Below, piece by piece: positions 9,360-17,423 of a stretch of 64,000 nucleotides of DNA (position 1 is the stretch's first letter; each line of letters begins with the position of its first letter). The stretch covers positions 2,356,001 to 2,420,000 of the forward strand of contig CAVPVY010000005.1 of the NCBI GenBank assembly GCA_963709355.1, in the 5' to 3' direction. The notes under the pieces were generated by a model. That model saw only the letters and a list, made by a program, of their open reading frames with translations. It searched no databases and had not been told where the DNA came from. The translations under genes and the position numbers were made by a program. The DNA is from PLOWO2-12-38-17 sp963709355. Its GTDB lineage: Bacteria; Planctomycetota; Brocadiia; Brocadiales; Brocadiaceae.

Positions 9360-11183
9360 TTGTGGTTTCAGGTAACAGGAACTCGTTGTAATTTACAATG
9401 TGTTCATTGTTTTATCTCTTGCAGCCCGGAAAATAATGCGCATGACTTTATTAAGGTGGATACTATCCAGCGTTATTTGAAAGAGGTATTAACATTAAAT
9501 GTAAAAGAATTTTATTTTACCGGCGGCGAGCCGTTTTTACACCCTGAGATTATAGATATTGTAAAGGAGGCTTTAAAATGCGGTCCGTCCACAGTTCTTT
9601 CCAATGGCACCTTGATAACAAAAGAGAGTGCACAAATACTTTTCCAAATATCATCTCAGTCCAAATACAAGCTGGAATTTAGGGTAAGCCTGGAAAGTTT
9701 TATAGAGGAAGAAAATGACCAAATCCGTGGAATGGGATCATTTAAGAGGGCAATCATGGGTATTCAATCTTTGGTACATGCTGGTTTTAATCCGATTATT
9801 ACGTTAGCTGATTGGTCGAAATATAGAAAGCTTACTAAAGAAAAGGCAGAAGTATTTCAGTCGTTAGAACGTTCTTTGAATATCCCACAGTTAAGGCTCA
9901 AAAAACTTCCTTTGGTTTTGCTGGGACGATGCGCCGAATTCGTCAGACCTTACGATGAAAGCGAACGGATTACCGAAAAGTGTTTTGATAACTACTCGAT
10001 GGACAATCTACAATGTGCCACAAGCCGTATCGTGACCAGCAAAGGAGTATTTGTTTGCCCCATACTTATTGCCGACCCGAAGGCCTGGATGGGCTGGAGT
10101 TTGAAGGAAGCTCTTGGACCATACACGATGGTATCGCCTGCCTGTTATACCTGTAGGACTTCGGGATTAACCTGTAAGAACAATGTTCCTCTTTCATGTA
10201 AAACAAATATTATTCAAGGAGATAAAATGCCTAAGGTTTTTGTAAAAGACACCATCAGGAAATCTGTTAATGAATTTTATGCTACTGCGGCTAATCAATT
10301 TAAAAAAGAACTGTGTTGCCCGACCAATTATAATTCCGCAGATGTGTCGCACATTCCCCAGGAAGTCTTGAATATTTCTTACGGATGTGGCAGTCCCGTG
10401 ACACAAGCCAACATCGAACCTGGTGAAAGTGTACTAGATTTGGGTGCAGGCGGTGGGATAGACTGTTTTATCGCTGCTAAGCTGGTAGGCGAACGTGGAC
10501 AAGTTATAGGAATAGACATGACCGATGAAATGTTGAAAAATGCCAATATATCAAAAAGTGTTGTTGCAAGAAACCTGGGTTTTAATAATGTACATTTTAT
10601 GAAAGGATTTCTGGAAGAAATACCCATTGCGGATAAATGTGTTGATCTGGTAACATCCAATTGTGTCATCAATTTATCAGCCCAAAAGGAAAAAGTTTTT
10701 CAAGAGATATTCAGGGTACTAAGAACGGGTGGCAGATTCGTGATATCTGACATTGTCTCCAACAGGGAAGTTTCTGTATCTATGAAACAGGATAAAAAAT
10801 TATGGGGTGAGTGCATTTCTGGGGCAATTACAGAACTAGAGTTTTTCAACATAGCGAAGACTTCTGGTTTCTATGGACTGGAAGTGGTGAATCGTTATCT
10901 GTATAAGGAAGTGGATGGTTTTAAGTTTTACTCTATAACCGCAAGGGCTTATAAATATAAAAAATCGAAGGAATGTGTGCATAGAGGGCAGTATGCTATC
11001 TATAAAGGGCCATTCAGCAGTGTCTCAGATGATGATAATCATACATATCCAGTGGGAATACCCGTAGGAATATGCACCGATACGGCTTGGAAGCTTTCAA
11101 ATCCACCATACAAAGGGATGTTTCTATTATCGGATACGAAGAGCAATGATGCGAAAATGTCATGTGGACCACAATGCTGTTAG
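9360..11183 (+). CDS. Radical SAM protein fused to an ArsM-like methyltransferase
   Basis: Residues 1 to about 280 are a radical SAM domain: CNLQCVHC (the CxxxCxxC 4Fe-4S site), FTGGEPF, then a Cys-rich CYTCRTSGLTC segment suggesting an auxiliary cluster. Residues about 290-520 are a class I methyltransferase close to arsenite methyltransferase, with LDLGAGGGID and SNCVINLS. The C-terminal 80 residues end in CGPQCC. The listed start is TTG, leaving only eight residues before the first cluster Cys. The frame stays open back to 9309 and reads SLKRLETLWFQVTG, and AGAAGG at 9307-9312 stands eight bases before an ATT at 9321, so an ATT start is possible. Substrate unknown; arsenic or another thiol-binding element is a guess from the ArsM half. 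Confidence 0.85.
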   Translation: MWFQVTGTRCNLQCVHCFISCSPENNAHDFIKVDTIQRYLKEVLTLNVKEFYFTGGEPFLHPEIIDIVKEALKCGPSTVLSNGTLITKESAQILFQISSQSKYKLEFRVSLESFIEEENDQIRGMGSFKRAIMGIQSLVHAGFNPIITLADWSKYRKLTKEKAEVFQSLERSLNIPQLRLKKLPLVLLGRCAEFVRPYDESERITEKCFDNYSMDNLQCATSRIVTSKGVFVCPILIADPKAWMGWSLKEALGPYTMVSPACYTCRTSGLTCKNNVPLSCKTNIIQGDKMPKVFVKDTIRKSVNEFYATAANQFKKELCCPTNYNSADVSHIPQEVLNISYGCGSPVTQANIEPGESVLDLGAGGGIDCFIAAKLVGERGQVIGIDMTDEMLKNANISKSVVARNLGFNNVHFMKGFLEEIPIADKCVDLVTSNCVINLSAQKEKVFQEIFRVLRTGGRFVISDIVSNREVSVSMKQDKKLWGECISGAITELEFFNIAKTSGFYGLEVVNRYLYKEVDGFKFYSITARAYKYKKSKECVHRGQYAIYKGPFSSVSDDDNHTYPVGIPVGICTDTAWKLSNPPYKGMFLLSDTKSNDAKMSCGPQCC

Positions 11184-11360
11184 TTCATACAAGTATACAA
11201 AAATTGAATTGGTTAGTTTTGGAAGGGTTTAACTATAATAAATTTTTTTAGCTGTATGAGTTTGTTAGGTTGCGTGGAGCTAACTTTGTCCAATATTGTT
11301 GAAGCTATGAGCGTATCTCTCCACCTCGATTAAATAAATGAACCGGAGGCCAACTAAGAT

Positions 11361-13421
11361 ATGGGGATGGATATTGACAATCTCTGTATAAATACAATCA
11401 GGATGTTATCGATAGACATGGTCCAGGAGGCAAATTCGGGTCATCCTGGGATGCCGATGGGCGCAGCCCCGATGGCCTACGTGTTGTGGATGAGATTCCT
11501 CAAGTATAATCCGCATAATCCTGCTTGGCATGATCGTGACCGTTTTGTCCTCTCCGCTGGTCATGGGTCGGCACTTCTTTATTCAATCCTACATTTGACA
11601 GGGTATGATATATCCGTTGAAGAAATTAAGCATTTCAGACAATGGGGAAGCAAGACCCCTGGACATCCAGAGTATAGAAAAACCCCAGGCGTAGAAAGCA
11701 CCACGGGTCCTTTGGGTCAGGGTTTTGCAAATGGAGTTGGCATGGCTATCGCCGAGCGTTTTCTGGCATCAAGGTTTAATCGCCTGGGTTATGAAATAGT
11801 TGATCACTACACCTATGCAATGGTGAGTGACGGGGATTTGATGGAAGGAGTTGCTTCTGAGGCAGCATCGCTAGCGGGACACCTTAGATTAGGCAGGCTT
11901 ATATGTCTCTATGACAATAATCACATTACGCTTTCTGGGGAAACACGACTTACATTTACTGAGGATGTGTGTAAACGGTTTGAGACGTACGGATGGCATG
12001 TGCAGTCCGTTGACGATGGCAATGACATTGAGGCTATTTCAAAGGCGATAATTGCTGCCAAAAATGAAACTATCCGTCCGTCTTTCATTTCAGTAAGAAC
12101 GCATATAGGTTATGGCAGTCCTCATAAGCAGGACACTTTCGAGGTACATGGCTCTCCTCTTGGCACTGAAGAGATTGTAGCCACAAAAAAGAATCTTGGC
12201 TGGCCTATTGAACCGAAGTTTTATATTCCTGAGGATGCTCTTGCTCAATTCAAAAAAGCGCTGGATAAAGGTATACAGCTTGAAGCAACTTGGAAGACAA
12301 AAATGGGCTTGTATGAAAAGACATATCCAAAGCTTATGAACGAGTGGAATCAGATGATGAACTCAAAGCCTCCGGATGGCTGGGACCATGGTATCCCTGT
12401 ATTTCCTCCAGATCCAAAAGGAATCGCAACGCGTTCTGCCTGTGGCCAGATAATGAATGCCACAGCATCACAGGTGCCTTCATTAATAGGAGGTTCAGGA
12501 GATTTAAATCCATCAACGTATACTGTCCTGAATGGTTTGGGTAATTTCCAATATCCTCAGTCGGAAGATAGAGAAATACAAGGCGCTGTGTCTGGAGAAT
12601 GGGGATATGGCGGGGCCAATATAGCCTTCGGTGTGCGAGAACATGCCATGGGAAGTATAGCAAATGGAATAGCCCTTCACGGAGGATTACTTCCTTTTGG
12701 CAGCACTTTTTTAGTATTCTCTGATTATATGAGGCCAGCAATAAGGCTTGCAGCCTTGATGAAAATCCATGTTATATATGTATTTACCCATGACTCTGTT
12801 GGCATTGGTGAAGATGGTCCTACGCATCAGCCTATAGAGCATCTTTCAAGTTTAAGGGCAATACCCAACCTCATTGTTCTCAGGCCGGCTGATGCAAATG
12901 AAATGGCAGAGGCATGGAGGGTAGCGATTCAACATAAAGATGGACCTGTGGCTATCACACTGACAAGACAGAAGGTTCCGGTTATAGACAGAGGCAAATT
13001 TAATCAGGCTGTTGGGCTTAGGAGAGGGGCCTATATATTGTCCGATTCAGCTTTTGGCAAACCAGAGATAATCCTGATTGCAACTGGTTCAGAGGTCTAT
13101 CTTGCAGTGGAGGCGCATGAAAAGATGCAGGTTGAGGGCATTCGATCGCGCGTAGTTAGCATGCCGTCGTGGGAACTATTTGAAGAGCAGTCTGAAGAGT
13201 ATCGCAATGAGGTGCTTCCTCCTGATAGCAAAACTAGGATATCCATTGAAGCAGGCTCAACGCATGGCTGGCATAAATATGTGGGGCTGGAAGGTGCGAA
13301 GATAGGTATTGATCATTTTGGGGACTCCGCGGCTGGAGAAGTACTCTTGAAAAAATTTGGTTTTACATCTGAAAACATACTGAATAGGGCAAAGACTCTT
13401 TTGGCAAAGAAGAAAGGGTGA
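11361..13421 (+). CDS. tkt: Transketolase
   Basis: A 686-residue protein of standard length. Transketolase moves two-carbon units between sugar phosphates in the pentose phosphate pathway using thiamine diphosphate. Visible family blocks are ANSGHPGMPMGAAPMAYVLW, SAGHGSALLY, the ThDP/metal motif SDGDLMEGVASEAASLAGHL with YDNNHITLSG, and GVREHAMGSIANGIALHGG. A CGGAGG ribosome site precedes the ATG. Its TGA overlaps the ATG of rpiB, starting the run tkt-rpiB-gnd-zwf. Confidence 0.97.
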   Translation: MGMDIDNLCINTIRMLSIDMVQEANSGHPGMPMGAAPMAYVLWMRFLKYNPHNPAWHDRDRFVLSAGHGSALLYSILHLTGYDISVEEIKHFRQWGSKTPGHPEYRKTPGVESTTGPLGQGFANGVGMAIAERFLASRFNRLGYEIVDHYTYAMVSDGDLMEGVASEAASLAGHLRLGRLICLYDNNHITLSGETRLTFTEDVCKRFETYGWHVQSVDDGNDIEAISKAIIAAKNETIRPSFISVRTHIGYGSPHKQDTFEVHGSPLGTEEIVATKKNLGWPIEPKFYIPEDALAQFKKALDKGIQLEATWKTKMGLYEKTYPKLMNEWNQMMNSKPPDGWDHGIPVFPPDPKGIATRSACGQIMNATASQVPSLIGGSGDLNPSTYTVLNGLGNFQYPQSEDREIQGAVSGEWGYGGANIAFGVREHAMGSIANGIALHGGLLPFGSTFLVFSDYMRPAIRLAALMKIHVIYVFTHDSVGIGEDGPTHQPIEHLSSLRAIPNLIVLRPADANEMAEAWRVAIQHKDGPVAITLTRQKVPVIDRGKFNQAVGLRRGAYILSDSAFGKPEIILIATGSEVYLAVEAHEKMQVEGIRSRVVSMPSWELFEEQSEEYRNEVLPPDSKTRISIEAGSTHGWHKYVGLEGAKIGIDHFGDSAAGEVLLKKFGFTSENILNRAKTLLAKKKG

Positions 13422-13880
13422 TGGGAATGGTAATAGTTGTTGGAGCAGACCATGATGGATTTTGTTTAAAAACACCCGTGGTAGAATTTTTGAAAAAACT
13501 TAAACATGAAGTGAATGATCTCGGAACTTATAATGAAGTATCCTGACTATACGAGAGCAGTATCGGAAGCAATACTTTCCAAAAAGGCTGAGAGAGGAAT
13601 CTTAATCTGTGGGAGCGCGGTAGGTGTTTGTGTTGCAGCAAACAAGTTTCCGGGTATACGTGCCGCAATCTGTCATGATACTTACTCTGCCCGCCAGAGT
13701 ATTGCGGACGACAACATTAACATCCTTTGCCTCGGTTCAATGGTTATAGGGCATGAACTTGCAAAGGAAATAGTTAACGTATGGCTGTCTGCTACGTTTC
13801 TAATGGCTGAGCGGCACAATAGTAGACTGGCCAAGGTGGCCGAACTAAAGAGGGAATTTATCATAGGGATAGGACATTAA
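13421..13880 (+). CDS. rpiB: Ribose-5-phosphate isomerase B, frameshifted
   Basis: The reading from ATG 13421 (overlapping the tkt stop) gives MGMVIVVGADHDGFCLKTPV and continues to LGTYNEVS before a TGA at 13544. The rest (YPDYTRAVSEAILSKKAERG, then CGSAVGVCVAANKFPGIRAA and a C-terminal helix) is in another frame ending at 13880. The shift lies near 13536-13541, where one extra or two missing bases restore a normal RpiB of about 150 residues. It would interconvert ribose 5- and ribulose 5-phosphate, fitting its place between tkt and gnd. Whether the break is real or a sequencing error cannot be told here. Confidence 0.85.
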
Positions 13881-13895
13881 TAGTAAGGAGATTAT

Positions 13896-14834
13896 ATGCA
13901 AATAGGTATGATAGGTTTAGGACGGATGGGCATGAACATGACAAGACGGCTAATCAGGGGCAGACACAAGGTCGTTGCTTACAACCGTACCCCTGAGCGT
14001 GTAAAAGAGATAATGAAGGAAGGTGCGAAAGGAGCACCTTCTATTGAAGAACTAGTTAGGATGCTGAAGCCTCCCCGTGTCATCTGGTTGATGGTTCCAG
14101 CAGGCAAACCAGTGGATGAGTCTATTGAAAAGCTTTGTGGTCTCCTCCAAAAGGGTGACATAATTGTAGACGGTGGAAACAGTTTTTATAAAGACGATAT
14201 CCGTCATGAGCAAGAACTCTTGCCTTCTGGAACACATTATATGGATGTGGGCGTAAGCGGTGGTATATGGGGACTTAAGATAGGATATTGCTTAATGATT
14301 GGAGGAGATAAAAAAATTTATAGGTATCTCGAGCCCCTGTTTAAAACACTTGCCCCTAAGGATGGATACCGTTACTGTGGAGAGACAGGGGCAGGACACT
14401 TTGTGAAAATGGTGCATAACGGGATTGAATACGGTATGATGGCTGCTTATGGAGAGGGATTTGAAATTCTGAAGGCATCTCCTTATGGTAGCAGTATAAA
14501 CTTTGCGGAGATAGCACACCTTTGGAATCAAGGGAGTGTTATCCGATCGTGGCTCCTTGAACTTGCTGTGGATGCATTTAAGAAAGATAAAAACCTTTCT
14601 TCAGTTAGCGGATATGTTGAAGATTCAGGTGAAGGACGCTGGACGGTGCAGCAGGCAATAGACACTGCCGTACCAGCGCCAGTAATTACTGCCTCACTCT
14701 TTCAAAGATTTCGTTCTCGTGAGACTGAGGCCTTTTCTGATAAGATCATTGCCGCCCTCAGGCGTGAATTTGGCGGGCATGCAATTATAAAAGCAAAGAA
14801 AAGGAATACCATATCTGCAAAACCATTAAAGTGA
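13896..14834 (+). CDS. gnd: 6-Phosphogluconate dehydrogenase (decarboxylating), short form
   Basis: A 312-residue protein, the short GntZ/YqeC type rather than the 470-residue form. It begins MQIGMIGLGRMGMNM (Rossmann dinucleotide site) and has DGGNSFYKDD, DVGVSGGIWGL and the catalytic helix GAGHFVKMVHNGIEYGMM. It oxidises and decarboxylates 6-phosphogluconate to ribulose 5-phosphate; short forms often prefer NAD+. An AAGGAG site precedes the ATG. It lies 16 bases after rpiB and 13 bases before zwf. Confidence 0.95.
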   Translation: MQIGMIGLGRMGMNMTRRLIRGRHKVVAYNRTPERVKEIMKEGAKGAPSIEELVRMLKPPRVIWLMVPAGKPVDESIEKLCGLLQKGDIIVDGGNSFYKDDIRHEQELLPSGTHYMDVGVSGGIWGLKIGYCLMIGGDKKIYRYLEPLFKTLAPKDGYRYCGETGAGHFVKMVHNGIEYGMMAAYGEGFEILKASPYGSSINFAEIAHLWNQGSVIRSWLLELAVDAFKKDKNLSSVSGYVEDSGEGRWTVQQAIDTAVPAPVITASLFQRFRSRETEAFSDKIIAALRREFGGHAIIKAKKRNTISAKPLK

Positions 14835-14847
14835 GAATGCAAAACTT

Positions 14848-16434
14848 ATGGGAGAGAAGATAAAAAAGGTGAGTAAGGTTAGGGTGGTTGATGAATCTTG
14901 CGGTCAGTTCAGAACAGAACTAGAGGATCAAATATGTGGAAGTTGTGATATCGAGATTCCGCGTGCATGCAGTCTGAGTGTCTTTGGTGCCTCTGGAGAT
15001 CTCGCAAAAAGAAAAATTATTCCTGCCCTTTACCGTCTTTACATTAACGGGTTACTTCCAGAGAAATTCTTCTTTCTTGGGATAGGCCGTACAGAAATAA
15101 ATACCGATCAATTTCGTGATTCGATGTGTGCCGCGGTAAAGAATTCATTCCTAAAGGATTTTGACGATTGTTTGTGGAAGGAATTTGCGGTTAAACTCTA
15201 TTACTTATCGTTCGATTATTCCTTCTTGGAATCTTATACCAAAAGCCTTAGAGAGATGCTTTCTTCACTAGAAAAGAAGCACTGCACAAGCGGGAACCGT
15301 ATCTTTTATCTGGCTACTCCTCCAGCGCTTTTAGAAAAAGTTACGCTTAACCTTGGCCTTGCGGGTCTTTCGAATGAAGACACAGGGTACTCACACATTG
15401 TTATTGAAAAACCCTTTGGACGGGACTTGGATTCAGCCAAAAGACTGAATAATATTCTTCGGAAATCTTTTGAAGAAAGGCAAATTTATCGCATAGATCA
15501 CTACCTGGCCAAGGAGACAGTTCAGAATATCATCATGTTTCGGTTTGCGAACTCTATCTTTGAGCCGATCTGGAATAGAAGATATATTGACCATGTTCAG
15601 ATAACCGCTTCAGAAACTATAGGGATAGAGCACCGAGCGGGTTATTATGAGGAAACCGGGGTAATGCGGGATATGTTCCAAAGCCACATATTCCAGCTTC
15701 TCGCCCTTACTGCCATGGAGTCTCCTACAGCATTCGAGGCTGACAGGGTGATGGATGAAAAGGTCAAGGTTTTTCGCTCTATAACACCCTTTCCAGTGGA
15801 CAAGCTTAATGAGTATGTTGTCATAGGGCAGTACGGAAGAGGTAAAATTGATGGTAATTCGGTTTCTGGTTATAGGGAAGAACAAGGGGTTTCTAAAGAA
15901 TCGACTGTCCCGACATTTGCAGCCATGAAGGTATTTGTTGACAACTGGCGATGGGCGGGGGTTCCATTTTATCTCCGCTCAGGTAAAAGGCTTTCAAGAC
16001 GAAGGACAGAAATTTCAATACACTTCAAGCCAGTTCCGCACATGATGTTTTCAAAGGCCATAGATGAACCAATCCGCCCTAATACATTGGTACTCAGGGT
16101 GCAGCCTGATGAAGGGATAAGTCTTACATTCCAGGTAAAAAGGCCTGGTTCTAAAGTCTGCCTGAGACCTGTTTTGATGGATTTTACATATCGGGGAGAT
16201 GTTCTGCTAGATGCGTATGAATGGGTATTGCTTGATTGTATGCATGGGGATCATATGTTATTTTTGAGAGAGGATGGAGTAGAGTTGATATGGTCGCTAC
16301 TCACGCCGTCAATAGATAAATTTGAGTCTACTGTAAGAGTAGAACAATTTCCCAACTATATTGCAGGATCGATCGGTCCCGATGAGGCAGCATTATTAAT
16401 GGAAAGAGACTGCCGGGCATGGAGGCAATTATAA
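14848..16434 (+). CDS. zwf: Glucose-6-phosphate 1-dehydrogenase
   Basis: A 528-residue protein with the NAD(P) site GASGDLAKRKIIPALYRL, the catalytic motif RIDHYLAKETVQNI and EKPFGRDL. It catalyses the first step of the oxidative pentose phosphate pathway. The first 45 residues, including CGQFRTELEDQICGSC with three Cys, precede the usual start of the fold and look like an extension or a too-early start; an internal Met is not available close to the fold. Last gene of the tkt-rpiB-gnd-zwf run; no lactonase gene is seen beside it. Confidence 0.96.
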   Translation: MGEKIKKVSKVRVVDESCGQFRTELEDQICGSCDIEIPRACSLSVFGASGDLAKRKIIPALYRLYINGLLPEKFFFLGIGRTEINTDQFRDSMCAAVKNSFLKDFDDCLWKEFAVKLYYLSFDYSFLESYTKSLREMLSSLEKKHCTSGNRIFYLATPPALLEKVTLNLGLAGLSNEDTGYSHIVIEKPFGRDLDSAKRLNNILRKSFEERQIYRIDHYLAKETVQNIIMFRFANSIFEPIWNRRYIDHVQITASETIGIEHRAGYYEETGVMRDMFQSHIFQLLALTAMESPTAFEADRVMDEKVKVFRSITPFPVDKLNEYVVIGQYGRGKIDGNSVSGYREEQGVSKESTVPTFAAMKVFVDNWRWAGVPFYLRSGKRLSRRRTEISIHFKPVPHMMFSKAIDEPIRPNTLVLRVQPDEGISLTFQVKRPGSKVCLRPVLMDFTYRGDVLLDAYEWVLLDCMHGDHMLFLREDGVELIWSLLTPSIDKFESTVRVEQFPNYIAGSIGPDEAALLMERDCRAWRQL

Positions 16435-16638
16435 TTTGACGAACAATGTGAAGGTTCGGATACTTTTCAGACCCAGGGGCTATCAGCCACGAACTTTTAG
16501 TGGCGATATAGTTTGGTTGGTTGATAGAGAGACTGCAAGGAAATAAAAAGTGAAAATAAGACCTCAATATTTATGAAAACTTCCATTTCGAGGAAAAGTG
16601 GCTTAGGAGATTTGGTGGTAAAATGTAGGGTAGATTTT

Positions 16639-16980
16639 ATGTTAAGATTTTCAGTCTTGTTTGTGACAATCATGGTGTCTTTTTCTGTATGCTATGGATA
16701 GGCGCAAGAGGCGGGAGAAAAATTCCACTATAAAGCGCCGCAATTTTTATATGAAGAAAAATACTCAAAGTGTCATACCCTTGAGCGAGTATTTGCTGAG
16801 TCTAAGACTGAAAATGAATGGTGCGCCTTCGTTACTCGGATAATGGAGAAGAACAGGTTGTGGATTACAGAAGAAGAGGGGGGGCGCAGATAATTAGCGA
16901 GATTATCGGGGAAAGAATAGATACGATAGCCTTTGTTCCTCAAAAGAAGAGATATGCTAGTGAAAACGCAGGGGGGTAAA
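16639..16980 (+). pseudogene. Decayed small c-type cytochrome
   Basis: From ATG 16639 the frame gives a signal peptide (MLRFSVLFVTIMVSFSVCYG), an in-frame TAG, then AQEAGEKFHYKAPQFLYEEK and YSKCHTLERVF. The last looks like a haem motif CSKCH whose first Cys has become Tyr (TAC). The text continues WITEEEGGRR then stops, but one base of shift in the G7 run (around 16880) restores QIISEIIGERIDTIAFVPQK up to about 16980. Three independent lesions (stop, lost haem Cys, frameshift) make this a pseudogene rather than one sequencing error. The spaces 16435-16638 and 16981-17200 show nothing else. Confidence 0.6.
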
Positions 16981-17200
16981 GATGGTTGATGATTTAGTTT
17001 CTGAGAACATAGACAAATAGTAGTGTATTATTTATAAGGAAAGAATCTTTTATTTTAGTCTTTGGAACAGGTAGTTCAATTGTTGCTTTTATAAGCATTA
17101 AAGCATGCCATTTTTGTTTACATGGATGGTGCAAGTGTTTTTCGGGCAAGCTATTCAATCATATTGTTCTCTAATCCGCATCAAGCTGAAAATTGAGATT

Positions 17201-17400
17201 ATGAAAAAAGAGAGTGTCTTAAAGTCAATAATTACCTGTTCTAACTGTGTATATCAGAAAGAAGAAACGATGCCAATAGATGCCTGTCAATATTTTATGA
17301 ATGTGAAAATTGCAAATCAAGATGAAGACCAAATAAAGAGCATTGATGTGTATTTTGTTCATTTGGAACAGTTCCATGTCCGTTAATACAAAAGCAATAA
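17201..17400 (+). pseudogene. GDCCVxC-type small Cys-rich protein, frameshifted (copy 2)
   Basis: ATG 17201 reads MKKESVLKSIITCSNCVYQK then EETMPIDACQYF. Adding one T near 17295 continues as YECENCKS, then passes two TGA codons (17323, 17344) and ends CVFCSFGTVPCPLIQKQ with TAA at 17398. It is a paralogue of the remnant at 5028. The second TGA takes the place of the first Cys of the CC pair. Because a frameshift and another TGA are also present, this is read as decay rather than selenocysteine use. It lies directly before the broken 12-haem cytochrome. Confidence 0.6.
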
Positions 17401-17423
17401 AACTGAATGAAGAGGTGAAATAC

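Noticed and set aside
12334..12741. 135-codon minus-strand ORF
   Set aside because: It lies wholly within transketolase on the other strand and has no recognisable features.
17344..17400. Selenocysteine codon (TGA at a Cys of the CC motif)
   Set aside because: The same copy has another TGA, a frameshift and an altered GD, and the only downstream hairpin (GGAAC/GTTCC) has a one-base loop, unlike a SECIS.
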